The position numbers were made by a program, and so were the translations under genes. 64,000 bases of DNA from Paraburkholderia sp. BL21I4N1 (GTDB lineage Bacteria; Pseudomonadota; Gammaproteobacteria; Burkholderiales; Burkholderiaceae), in the NCBI RefSeq assembly GCF_002973525.1, contig NZ_PVEN01000016.1:62001-126000 (forward strand). Direction: 5' to 3'. Below are positions 8,229-16,615 of this stretch, piece after piece. How positions within the stretch are numbered: the stretch's first letter is position 1; every line of letters starts with the position of its first letter. The notes beneath the pieces were generated by a model, which saw nothing but the letters and a program-made list of their open reading frames with translations, had not been told where the DNA came from and did not search any database.

Positions 8229-8733
8229 TGCTTTTCCCCGGAATACTGATTGAACTCATTTCGAAGCAATCAACAAAGCATAAAGCGTGCCGCAACGAAG
8301 TACCACCGTAAACCCTTACGGAAAATTATTCTTCGTTTATTCTCTGGTCCATTTATAAAATCGGCAAAAGCTGCGTGATGTGTGATATAGCCAGCCTCCG
8401 GAAAAGCATACTGCCGTGAAACTTCGCGTTCCGTTAGGTGCCGCACCGAATCCGAATAGAGACGATAAAAATGAACGCCCTGCAATTGGCATGATTAATG
8501 GCGTGATTGGAAATAATCAGAAAAAACGGCGCAATGGTATTTCGTATGAGAATTGCCTGAAGAAACGATTACCTGGCGCGGATATGACATGACCGACCAC
8601 ATCACACTTATTGCGGAGACGGTGATTCCCCAGCCGCTTGAGTGTGCCGGGGCAAAGTGAAAGCTGTGAGACAGGGCGCTTCGCCTTCGTTGAACAATGG
8701 AAAGCGAAGCGTCAGCATGACGCTGGCAAAGCG
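8229..8733. other. AT-richer spacer without recognisable genes
   Basis: About 500 bp that are clearly less GC-rich than the flanks, especially 8270-8600. Short open frames exist but lack ribosome-binding sites and codon bias. The right part of the spacer lies downstream of the 86-aa lipoprotein gene, and the left end holds the promoter of the 67-aa gene. It may be the residue of decayed acquired DNA. Confidence 0.5.
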
Positions 8734-8994
8734 TTACTTAGGGCGGCAGGCGTAGATCAGACTGAGCGTGCCGTTCTCGTTGGACTGACGCACCACGTCG
8801 AACGCGCCGCCGCAGCTTGCGTTGGCTTGTTGCGTGCAGGAGTCGGAACCGACCGGACATTGAACCAGCGTGGTGACGCGGCCGTCCGGCAAGAACAGCG
8901 GCGCGCTGCTGCTGCAACCGGTCAACGCCGCGAAGGCGCCAACCGCCGCGATAACGCTGGCCCGGCGCGCCAAGAAGGAGAGACTGCGTTTCAT
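8734..8994 (-). CDS. Small lipoprotein, 86 aa
   Basis: The product has an N-terminal signal of type II: basic residues 2-11, a hydrophobic stretch, then the lipobox LTGC with the acylated Cys27. The mature part (60 residues) contains four more Cys (in VQCPVGSDSC, ASCGG and YACRPK), probably forming two disulfides in the periplasm. No known domain is recognised. It stands alone, 87 bp beyond the end of the sigma-54 regulator gene on the same strand. Confidence 0.75.
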   Translation of the reverse strand: MKRSLSFLARRASVIAAVGAFAALTGCSSSAPLFLPDGRVTTLVQCPVGSDSCTQQANASCGGAFDVVRQSNENGTLSLIYACRPK

Positions 8995-9081
8995 TTGAAA
9001 CCCCGATCACGTCTTGTTTTTCGATCACGCGATTGTGCCACGCGACTATTACGCTGCGTCACTCGATATGAGCGGGTTTCG

Positions 9082-10569
9082 CTACGCGTCGATACCGTAG
9101 GCCGCAATCTTTTTGTAGAGCGTGGCACGGCCCATGCCGATTTGCACGGCGGTGTCGATCACGCGGCCGCCGTTGGCGCGCAATGCATCGCTCAGGAAAC
9201 GCTTTTCGAACGCGGCCATTGCGTCGCTCCATGACGCGGGCTCGGCGGCGGTGGCGGGCGTCCCGGATGACGCATGCGTCGTTGGAGCCGTGCCGATGGC
9301 CACGCCTGCGCTTGTGCCCGTACCACCGGCACCGTGCGTCATGCCAAGCAACGGCGCAAGCGCCCGCGCATCGATCCGCTCGCTGTCGGACAGCATCACG
9401 GCCCGCTCCAGCGTGTTGCGCAACTCGCGCACATTGCCCGGCCATCCATGGGAACACAGCAGGCGCAAGGCATCGTCTTGCAATTCGAAGTGATTGCCGC
9501 CGCGTGCTTGCGTCGACAGATCCTCCAGCATCGCGTAGGCCAGCGCTTCGATGTCGGACGCGCGTTCGCGCAATGGCGGCGCCTGGATCGTCAGCACATT
9601 CAGCCGGTAGAACAGATCGGCGCGAAAGCGCCCCGCCGCGACCAACGCGGGCAAATCCGCCGATGTCGCGGCGATGATGCGCACGTCGGCGCGAGCGATC
9701 CGGTTCGAGCCGAGCGGCTCGAACTCCTTGTCCTGCAACACGCGAAGCAGCTTGCCTTGCAGGGGCAACGGCATATCGCCGATTTCGTCGAGAAACAGCG
9801 TGCCGCCGTTCGCCAGCTCGAATTTGCCGACCCGCCCCTTGCGGTCCGCGCCGGTGTACGCGCCCGGCGCGGCGCCGAAGAACTCGACCTCGAGCAAGGT
9901 ATCGGGAATCGCCGCGACGTTGACGGTGACGAGCGGCTGGTTCGCACGCGCCGAGCCGCCGTGGATGGCATGCGCGAGCAACTCCTTTCCCGTGCCGGTT
10001 TCACCGAGCAACAGCACCGGCGACTCCAGCTGCGCCGCGCGCCGCGCCTGGCGTTTCACTTCGAGACTGGCGGCACTCGTGCCGACGAAACTGCCGAACG
10101 TATATTTAGCGCGCCGCGCCTGCGCCAGCGACTGACGCGTCGCGATTAATTCCTGCTGCACGCGCGAGTAGTGAGAAAAGAGCGGCGTCAGCGCCTTCAG
10201 CTCGTCGAACAGCGCAAAACCCACCGCGCCGACCGTGTTGCCGGCGTCGTCCTTGAGCGGCAAACGCGTGACCACGAGCGGCTCGCGGTCCGTTTCCAGA
10301 ATATCGAGGAGAATCGGTTTGCCGGTCTTCACGACCTCGCGCATCAGGCTGTTGGGAATCACCGCTTCGCAATCGCGGCCTATTGCCTGTTGCGGGTCCG
10401 AGAAACCAAACCGCGCCGCGTAGCGCTTGTTGATCCAGACAACGCGCGCTTCGGCGTCGACAATGAACGTGCCTTCGCTGAAATTTTCAAAGGTGCGGAA
10501 TAGCGAGTCCATTGCGCGGCGAAGTACGTCGCCGTACGTGGCGGGCAGGCCTGCCCAGTCGTTCATCAT
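9082..10569 (-). CDS. Sigma-54-dependent transcriptional activator with PAS sensor
   Basis: The 495-residue protein has an N-terminal PAS domain (about 25-130), a linker coiled coil, a central AAA+ domain and a C-terminal Fis-type helix-turn-helix (about 468-495). Walker A is GETGTGKE at 189-196 and Walker B is in GGTLFLDEIGD at 255-265. The sigma-54 contact loop reads GAYTGA (236-241) instead of GAFTGA; Tyr at this place is a tolerated variant in other activators. It acts in the cytosol to open sigma-54 promoters. It is divergent from the GntP permease gene, whose upstream region carries a matching -24/-12 element, so that operon is its likely target. Confidence 0.92.
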   Translation of the reverse strand: MMNDWAGLPATYGDVLRRAMDSLFRTFENFSEGTFIVDAEARVVWINKRYAARFGFSDPQQAIGRDCEAVIPNSLMREVVKTGKPILLDILETDREPLVVTRLPLKDDAGNTVGAVGFALFDELKALTPLFSHYSRVQQELIATRQSLAQARRAKYTFGSFVGTSAASLEVKRQARRAAQLESPVLLLGETGTGKELLAHAIHGGSARANQPLVTVNVAAIPDTLLEVEFFGAAPGAYTGADRKGRVGKFELANGGTLFLDEIGDMPLPLQGKLLRVLQDKEFEPLGSNRIARADVRIIAATSADLPALVAAGRFRADLFYRLNVLTIQAPPLRERASDIEALAYAMLEDLSTQARGGNHFELQDDALRLLCSHGWPGNVRELRNTLERAVMLSDSERIDARALAPLLGMTHGAGGTGTSAGVAIGTAPTTHASSGTPATAAEPASWSDAMAAFEKRFLSDALRANGGRVIDTAVQIGMGRATLYKKIAAYGIDA

Positions 10570-10681
10570 GTTGTCGCTGTCTCCGGCTATCGTTCTACTT
10601 ATGCTTTTCTCATTCTGGAGACAAGCTTATCTCATGGAAGAGATCGCCAGCAAGCCTACCCGATAAGGGTTTAACCTCGGT

Positions 10682-10698
10682 TTGGCGTATCTTCTGCT
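10682..10698 (+). promoter_or_regulatory. Candidate sigma-54 (-24/-12) promoter for the GntP operon
   Basis: The sequence TTGGCGTATCTTCTGCT has GG at 10684-10685 and GC at 10696-10697, exactly ten bases apart as sigma-54 requires, with the TTGGC and CTGC contexts close to consensus. It reads toward the permease gene that starts at 10883 and would start transcription near 10709. The adjacent divergent gene encodes a sigma-54 activator. GTCTCC/GGAGAC half-sites at 10579-10584, 10617-10622 and 10716-10721 could be activator sites, but they are short. Confidence 0.65.
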
Positions 10699-10882
10699 GA
10701 ATTGCGTCCCGTTTTGGAGACGTTTGGGTACAATCGGCCGCATCACGTTTCGACCTTCGGCCTGCGAAATCAATGGCCTAGCCGTTATGCCGCAGATGGC
10801 ACGGAACCTGCGTTTGCGGGCGGCCGTGCCGTCGCGTCGTCGGGACGGCGACCACGTAGAACAACCAAGCTTTGGAGACTCA

Positions 10883-12283
10883 ATGTCCTTTGTCATCGTC
10901 CTCGCCGCCCTGGCGTTTCTGATGTTTGCCGCGTATCGCGGCTACAGCGTCATATTGTTTGCGCCGATCGCCGCGCTCGGCGCCGTGCTGCTGACCGATC
11001 CGTCCGCTGTCGCGCCGGTCTTCACCGGCATCTTCATGGAGAAGATGGTCGGCTTCGTGAAGCTCTACTTTCCGGTGTTTCTGCTCGGCGCCGTGTTCGG
11101 CAAGGTGATCGAACTGTCCGGATTCTCGGAGTCGATCGTGGCCGCGGCCATTCGCTATATCGGCCGCTCGCGCGCCAATGCGGTGATCGTCGCGGTGTGC
11201 GCGCTGCTCACCTACGGCGGCGTGTCGCTGTTCGTGGTGGTGTTCGCGGTCTATCCGTTCGCCGCCGAGTTGTACCGTCAAAGCAATATTCCGAAGCGCC
11301 TGATGCCCGGCGCCATCGCGCTCGGCGCGTTCTCGTTCACGATGGATTCGCTGCCCGGTACGCCGCAGATCCAGAACATCATTCCGACCACGTTCTTCAA
11401 GACGACGTCGTGGGCCGCGCCCGCGCTCGGCGTGATCGGTTCGCTGTTCATCATCGTGGTCGGCCTGACGTATCTGGAATGGCGCCGCCGCGCGGCCATG
11501 GCCTCTGGCGAAGGCTACGGCACGAATCTCGTCAACGAACCGGAACGCGTCGAATCGAAACAGCTGCCGCATCCGCTGCTGGCCGTGGCACCGCTGGTGC
11601 TGGTGGGCGTTGCCAACTTTCTCCTGACCCGCTGGATTCCGAACTGGTACGGCGCGACATACACGGTGGCGCCGGACATTCTGCCGGGCATCCATGCGCC
11701 GGTCACCACGACAATCAAGAGCGTGGTCGCGATCTGGGCCGTGGAAGGCGCATTGCTGCTCGGTATCGTGATGGTCGTGGTCACGGCGTTCGGCCGCGTG
11801 CGCGAGCGTTTCGCGGTCGGCACCAAGGCGGCGGTGGCGGGCGCGTTGCTGGCTTCGTTGAATACCGCGTCGGAATATGGCTTTGGTGGCGTGATCGCCG
11901 CGTTGCCGGGTTTTCTGGTGGTGAGCAACGCGCTGAAGAGCATTCCTAATCCGCTCGTCAATGCCGCCGTCTCGGTGAGCTCGCTGGCGGGTATCACGGG
12001 TTCGGCGTCGGGCGGCATGAGCATCGCGCTGGCCGCCATGTCGGACACGTTCATCAAAGGCGCGGAGGCCGCGCATATTCCGATGGAAGTGCTCCACCGG
12101 GTCGTCGCCATGGCGAGCGGCGGCATGGACACGCTGCCGCACAACGGCGCGGTGATTACCTTGCTGGCGGTGACGGGTTTGACGCACCGTCAGTCGTATC
12201 GCGACATTTTCGCGGTGACGGTAATCAAGACCATGGCGGTGTTCTTCGTGATCGGGGTGTATTACGCGACTGGGTTGGTTTAA
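10883..12283 (+). CDS. GntP family permease
   Basis: The 466-residue integral membrane protein belongs to the gluconate/hydroxyacid permease family (GntP, DsdX and beta-hydroxybutyrate permease relatives) and carries about 12 hydrophobic segments. Family-like blocks include the LLTYGGVSLFVVVFAVYPF helix, the DSLPGTPQIQN loop and the GITGSASGGMSIAL segment near the C-terminus. ATG 10883 is preceded by GGAG; the open frame extends further upstream but lacks a good site there. It imports a hydroxy- or amino-acid type substrate by proton symport. It is followed by a Rid gene 112 bp downstream and probably controlled by the divergent sigma-54 activator. Confidence 0.9.
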   Translation: MSFVIVLAALAFLMFAAYRGYSVILFAPIAALGAVLLTDPSAVAPVFTGIFMEKMVGFVKLYFPVFLLGAVFGKVIELSGFSESIVAAAIRYIGRSRANAVIVAVCALLTYGGVSLFVVVFAVYPFAAELYRQSNIPKRLMPGAIALGAFSFTMDSLPGTPQIQNIIPTTFFKTTSWAAPALGVIGSLFIIVVGLTYLEWRRRAAMASGEGYGTNLVNEPERVESKQLPHPLLAVAPLVLVGVANFLLTRWIPNWYGATYTVAPDILPGIHAPVTTTIKSVVAIWAVEGALLLGIVMVVVTAFGRVRERFAVGTKAAVAGALLASLNTASEYGFGGVIAALPGFLVVSNALKSIPNPLVNAAVSVSSLAGITGSASGGMSIALAAMSDTFIKGAEAAHIPMEVLHRVVAMASGGMDTLPHNGAVITLLAVTGLTHRQSYRDIFAVTVIKTMAVFFVIGVYYATGLV

Positions 12284-12395
12284 GCGAGAACGCTTTTCTG
12301 TCGTGTCGTGGGCAGCGGCGGCCGAGCTGGCTTGAGCGGCGCATAACGTTTTGTTCGGTTAGCGTAGCGTTTCGACAACCGCCGCCGCCCCGCCC

Positions 12396-12803
12396 ATGAC
12401 CTCCGCCCCCACCTTCTGGATGATCCCGACCGCGCCCACGCCGGTCGGCCCCTTCTCGCACGCGACCGAAGCCGACGGCTGGGTCTTCGTGACCGGCCAG
12501 ATGCCGACCTCGCCCACCGACGACAACGCGCCTTTACCCGAGGGCGTCGTCGCGCAAACGCAGCGCGTCATGGACAACCTGACGCTGGTTTTGCAAGGCG
12601 CCGGCCTCGGACTGCAACACGTCGTCGCTGCGCGCATCTTTCTGACCGAGTTCAAGCGCGACTATGCGTCGATGAACGCCGTCTACCGCGCCTACTTTCC
12701 CGCCACCGCGCTACCGGCCCGAACCTGCATCGGCGTCACCGCGCTTGCGCGCGATGCGCTGGTCGAGATCGATTTCATCGCCAGACGGCCGGGGCCGGGC
12801 TAG
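12396..12803 (+). CDS. RidA/YjgF family enamine-imine deaminase
   Basis: The 135-residue protein has the Rid fold: PVGPFSHA near the N-terminus, the FVTGQMP strand, and the catalytic Arg109 in ART, which binds the carboxylate of 2-aminoacrylate-type imines. It hydrolyses reactive enamines released by PLP enzymes, in the cytosol as a trimer. A start at Met9 is possible, because related proteins often begin MIPTAPAPVGPF. It sits behind the GntP permease, which suggests the imported compound may be an amino acid whose breakdown gives imines; this is inference. Confidence 0.88.
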   Translation: MTSAPTFWMIPTAPTPVGPFSHATEADGWVFVTGQMPTSPTDDNAPLPEGVVAQTQRVMDNLTLVLQGAGLGLQHVVAARIFLTEFKRDYASMNAVYRAYFPATALPARTCIGVTALARDALVEIDFIARRPGPG

Positions 12804-12811
12804 CCGCCGAT

Positions 12812-15800
12812 TCAATGCATGGACTGTCCATCCAGGCCGAAGTGATCGATCAACGCGTCGTGCAACGAGATGGCGCGCTCGTCCATTTCGACCGTCCACC
12901 GTTCGCTGCCGCGGCATAGCTGCTGTAACTCGCGGCATTGCTGCGCGAAGGCCTCCTCCTGCACGATCAGGAGCGCGCCGCCCGCGCTATGCGCCCAAGC
13001 GCCCAGCGCCTCCCGATCCTCTCCGTCGACAATCGCCATCAGCCTCGGCAGTTCGCTCTGCAGATGCGTTCTGAGCATGGCGTTGTAGCGCGCTTTATCG
13101 TCCGCGCTGAGGGTAGACCCCGGCGCAGCGTTCTCGCTAGTCGCCACCGCCTGCTCTTCGGCGCCATGCAAACGCGCTGACGCGACCTCGAGCAACGCCG
13201 CCTCCAGTTCGCCCAGCAACGCCGGTTTGGCGACATGTCCGGTGAAGCCGCGCTCGCGCCACGCGGCGGCGTCCTGCGTGTCCGTCACCGCGCTGAACGC
13301 CAGCACCGGCAGATCCGGATGCGACTGGCGCACGCGCGCCAGCAACTCGTACCCGTCCATCACGGGCATGTGAATGTCGCTCAGCAGCACGTCGAAATGC
13401 GCCTGCTGAACGGCCGCCAGCGCTTGCCGCCCGTCTCCGGCAATGGTCGGCAAACAGCCCAGCGCCGTGAGTTGCTCGACGATCAGGCTTTGAATCAACG
13501 GATTGTCTTCAGCGACAAGCACGCTCAGCCCCTGCAACGCGGCAGGAACTTCGTGAGGCGACGCGACAGCGGGATCGACGGGCGGCGTCGCAACAGCGTT
13601 GCGCCCTGTCGCGCCGCCCGTCGCGAGATCGAGCGCGGACAGCACCGCCTTGCGGCTGAACTCGCTGACTTCGAAAATGCCGTCGCCGCGCAAAGCCGGC
13701 CAATGCGGGCCGCTGTACGTGATCCACACCGTCCCGATGTCCTGCGCCTTGCGCAATTCAGCGACCGCATCGAGAGCGTATTCGCCGGTCACGACCAGCA
13801 CATCCGGACGATTCACGCGCAGCCATGCTTGCGCGCCGCGCATCGACATTTCGGTGTGCACGCTCCAGCCTTTCCGTTGCAGAGCGGTTTCAAGCAATTG
13901 TCCCGACTCGCGCTCCTGACACAGCACCAGCGCATGGCCACGGCGCGGCGCCTCGACGGCCGCCGTGCGCGACTCTTCCGGCGGCAGCGCGAGCGGAATC
14001 GCGACACGGAATGCGCTCCCGACACCCAGCACGCTTTCCACCGAAATATGCCCACCCATCAATTCGCACAGCCGCGCGCAGATCGACAAGCCGAGGCCCG
14101 TGCCGCCATAGCGGCTCGACGTGCTCGCCTCGCCCTGCACGAACGGATTGAAAATGCGCGCCACCAGCGCCTGATCCATGCCGATCCCCGAATCGCAGAC
14201 GCGGCAGATGAGAATCGGGTTGCCCTGCGGGTCGTCGTTGATCTCCGCGCTCAACGCGATCTTGCCGCACGACGTGAACTTGAACGCGTTGCTCAGCAGG
14301 TTGTTCACGATCTGCGCGATGCGCGTGCGATCGCCGCGCAGCGGCTGGTCGAGCGTTGGCGACAGATGCGAGTAGAAGCGGATCGGCCGGTCCGCCTTCA
14401 TCGGCGCATACGAAAGCGCGATGTTTTCCAGATCGTCCACCGGACGGAACACCTCGACGGCGAGCCGCATCTCGCCGGCATCGATCTTCGAAAAATCGAG
14501 AATGTCGTTGACGATGCCGCGCAGCGCATTAGCCGCCACGCCGAGCGTCGCGAGTCGCTGGGTATGGGCGTCGAGTCCCGGCGTCCGCGCAAAGAGTTCG
14601 AGATTGCCGAGCAGCGCATTCAACGGAGTGCGGATTTCGTGGCTCATCGACGCGAAGAAATTCGAGCGCGCCCGCATCATGTTTTCCGAAGTTTGCTGCG
14701 CGCGCCGCAATTGCTGTTCGAGTTCATGTTGCGCGGTGACATCGAGAATCGCGCAGAACAGCACGTCCTGATCGTCGTAGCGGGCCGGCGCGTAAGTGAC
14801 CTGGAGGAACCGGCCGGGCGCGGCGGTGTGATCGTCGGGGGGCGCGGCGGGCGGCGGCGTTTGCCCCGACTGCGCAGTCTGCGCAGTCTGCGCGGGCAAG
14901 GCCGGCACGACGAACGCGGCAATCTTCGCAAACGCGTTGGCGGACGGTTTATCCGGCGCCTGCGCGTGAAACTCGTCGACGATATGCGACGGCAAGCGCT
15001 CGCTGCCCGACTCGATATGCAGCAGTTCTTTAGCCAACGCATTCGCGGTCAAAATCGAATGATCGCTTTGCCGGACGATGCACAAACCAATTGGCGTTGC
15101 GCTAACCAGAATGTGATTGATCGTCTCGCTTTCCAATGCGCGCGACGTCTCGGCAAAGCTGACGCGCAACAGCCGCAAGCCCCAGAAACGGGCGGTCAGC
15201 ACGATAGTCAGCAAGATCAGCAGCGTGAGTACGGCGAGCACCGCCAATTGCCAGCCCAGCGCCGACGCCAGCCCGCTCCAGGTCACATAGCCGACCAGCG
15301 CGCCGAAGCCGGGCGTCAGCGGCTCGTAGAAAACGACGCCGTCGCGGGCATAGCGGTTGGTGTCGGGCGGCGTGTGCGCCACGACATCCTTCACCATGGC
15401 CACCCGCCGCGCGTCGAGCGGCGGCGACGACACGATCAGGCGGTGATCCGCCATCATCAGCAGCATCGCGCCTTCGCGGTCGGGCCACTTCAGACGCGCC
15501 GGCAGCGTCTCGACCGGGATGCTGATCGCGATCAGCGTGACAGGCTTGCCGTCCGCGTCGTAGTACGCACTGACCGCCGAAATCACCTGCATGCCCTGCA
15601 GCGGGTCGCGATACGGGCCCAGCCAGACCCGCTCGCCCTTGCCCGGTAGCCGCTTGCCGGTTTGCGTCTGCAGTTCGTGCAGAAGGGTCGCGCGCAACGT
15701 ACCCACGGCCGCCGCTTGCAATGGCGGTGCAGCAGGCGGGCCGCTCGCGCCCGCCTGAACGACCGAAGGCAAAATCGCGGCGTAGTCTTCGTTCAGCCCG

Positions 15801-16315
15801 AGCAACACCGCGCGTTGACGGAGTTCGAAGGCCTGCTGCGTGACCAGCGTCGATTGCGCGGCTTCGTACAGCCGCCAGAGTTTCGTGCTCAGCTCGTCGC
15901 CCCACGCGGTCCGCGCTGCCTCGCCGATCAACACGTCGAAGCCGGCGCCGATCCGCTCGACGTCGCCACGCGCAACACCCTTCTGGCGAATCGAGTCATC
16001 GACCGCATCGGGGACGCGCAATACGTTGGGGGTGGTCTGGTAGAAGTCGAGCGTGAACTCGGTGCGCCGCAGAAACGATTCCTCGCGATGCAGCACCAGC
16101 GAAAACTCCGCCGCATTCTGCGCGGCGTAAGTATGCAGGTAGTCCAGTTGCTTGCTCGCCCCGATCACCGCCAGGGCGAACGAAAAGACGACCACGATCA
16201 GCATCAGCAAGGCGATCGTCGCCAGATACACCCGCTGTTGACGCTTCGCGCTTTGCTCGAGCGAAGCAAACGCGTGCGCCAGTGACTCCTGAGTACGATC
16301 GAGGATCTTCTGCAT
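12812..16315 (-). CDS. Hybrid histidine kinase with receiver and HPt domains
   Basis: The 1167-residue inner-membrane sensor has TM helices at about 29-52 and 355-378 enclosing a 300-residue periplasmic domain. A PAS-like region (about 395-535, interrupted by an Ala/Gln/Pro-rich insert) follows, then HisKA with phosphoaccepting His559 in SMSHEIRTPL, and HATPase_c with N, G1 and G2 boxes (NNLLSNAFKF, DSGIGM, GGTGLGLSI). A degenerate receiver-like segment at about 790-900 comes next, then a true receiver (phosphorylated Asp980) and an HPt domain with His1109. This is the BvgS/RcsC architecture. The ATG at 16315 is chosen because it leaves a normal cytoplasmic N-tail; an upstream ATG next to GGAGG is spaced too closely. 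It is divergent from the Aer-like receptor. Confidence 0.9.
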   Translation of the reverse strand: MQKILDRTQESLAHAFASLEQSAKRQQRVYLATIALLMLIVVVFSFALAVIGASKQLDYLHTYAAQNAAEFSLVLHREESFLRRTEFTLDFYQTTPNVLRVPDAVDDSIRQKGVARGDVERIGAGFDVLIGEAARTAWGDELSTKLWRLYEAAQSTLVTQQAFELRQRAVLLGLNEDYAAILPSVVQAGASGPPAAPPLQAAAVGTLRATLLHELQTQTGKRLPGKGERVWLGPYRDPLQGMQVISAVSAYYDADGKPVTLIAISIPVETLPARLKWPDREGAMLLMMADHRLIVSSPPLDARRVAMVKDVVAHTPPDTNRYARDGVVFYEPLTPGFGALVGYVTWSGLASALGWQLAVLAVLTLLILLTIVLTARFWGLRLLRVSFAETSRALESETINHILVSATPIGLCIVRQSDHSILTANALAKELLHIESGSERLPSHIVDEFHAQAPDKPSANAFAKIAAFVVPALPAQTAQTAQSGQTPPPAAPPDDHTAAPGRFLQVTYAPARYDDQDVLFCAILDVTAQHELEQQLRRAQQTSENMMRARSNFFASMSHEIRTPLNALLGNLELFARTPGLDAHTQRLATLGVAANALRGIVNDILDFSKIDAGEMRLAVEVFRPVDDLENIALSYAPMKADRPIRFYSHLSPTLDQPLRGDRTRIAQIVNNLLSNAFKFTSCGKIALSAEINDDPQGNPILICRVCDSGIGMDQALVARIFNPFVQGEASTSSRYGGTGLGLSICARLCELMGGHISVESVLGVGSAFRVAIPLALPPEESRTAAVEAPRRGHALVLCQERESGQLLETALQRKGWSVHTEMSMRGAQAWLRVNRPDVLVVTGEYALDAVAELRKAQDIGTVWITYSGPHWPALRGDGIFEVSEFSRKAVLSALDLATGGATGRNAVATPPVDPAVASPHEVPAALQGLSVLVAEDNPLIQSLIVEQLTALGCLPTIAGDGRQALAAVQQAHFDVLLSDIHMPVMDGYELLARVRQSHPDLPVLAFSAVTDTQDAAAWRERGFTGHVAKPALLGELEAALLEVASARLHGAEEQAVATSENAAPGSTLSADDKARYNAMLRTHLQSELPRLMAIVDGEDREALGAWAHSAGGALLIVQEEAFAQQCRELQQLCRGSERWTVEMDERAISLHDALIDHFGLDGQSMH

Positions 16316-16529
16316 CGACTCGCGCAGGTTACGTGAATCAAGCCGACGGGCCGCCACGGCAGCGAGGCGGACAAGGGATTCTGCAAGCCATATACGGCCG
16401 AAGTGTAGCGCTTTTGAAGCAGGCCGCCACATTCCTCCAACGGTACGTCGACGGCTACGCGAAACGCATGAACAACCCTGCGATAACGGCTGCGGGCGGC
16501 ATAAACCTGAGTGGTTTACTGGGAAACCC

Positions 16530-16557
16530 TCAAGAGAAAGCGTTAAATTGCCGTTAA
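16530..16557 (+). promoter_or_regulatory. Sigma-28 (FliA) type flagellar promoter
   Basis: TCAAG at 16530-16534 and GCCGTTAA at 16550-16557 are separated by exactly 15 bases, matching the FliA consensus (TCAAG/TAAAG, then GCCGATAA) with one mismatch in the -10 box. It faces the Aer-like chemoreceptor gene, predicting a 5' leader of about 50 bases that ends with an AAGGAA ribosome-binding site. Confidence 0.75.
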
Positions 16558-16615
16558 ACCTTGCAATCACGTAAGCACCGCAACCCGTCTGCGGATAGCA
16601 CGAGCAAGGAACGCC

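Noticed and set aside
8270..8485. 71-codon minus-strand open frame
   Set aside because: No ribosome-binding site, odd composition and no similarity; it lies in AT-rich spacer DNA.
13235..15649. 804-codon open frame opposite the hybrid histidine kinase
   Set aside because: Antisense shadow of a gene with all kinase and receiver motifs; no recognisable domain in its product.
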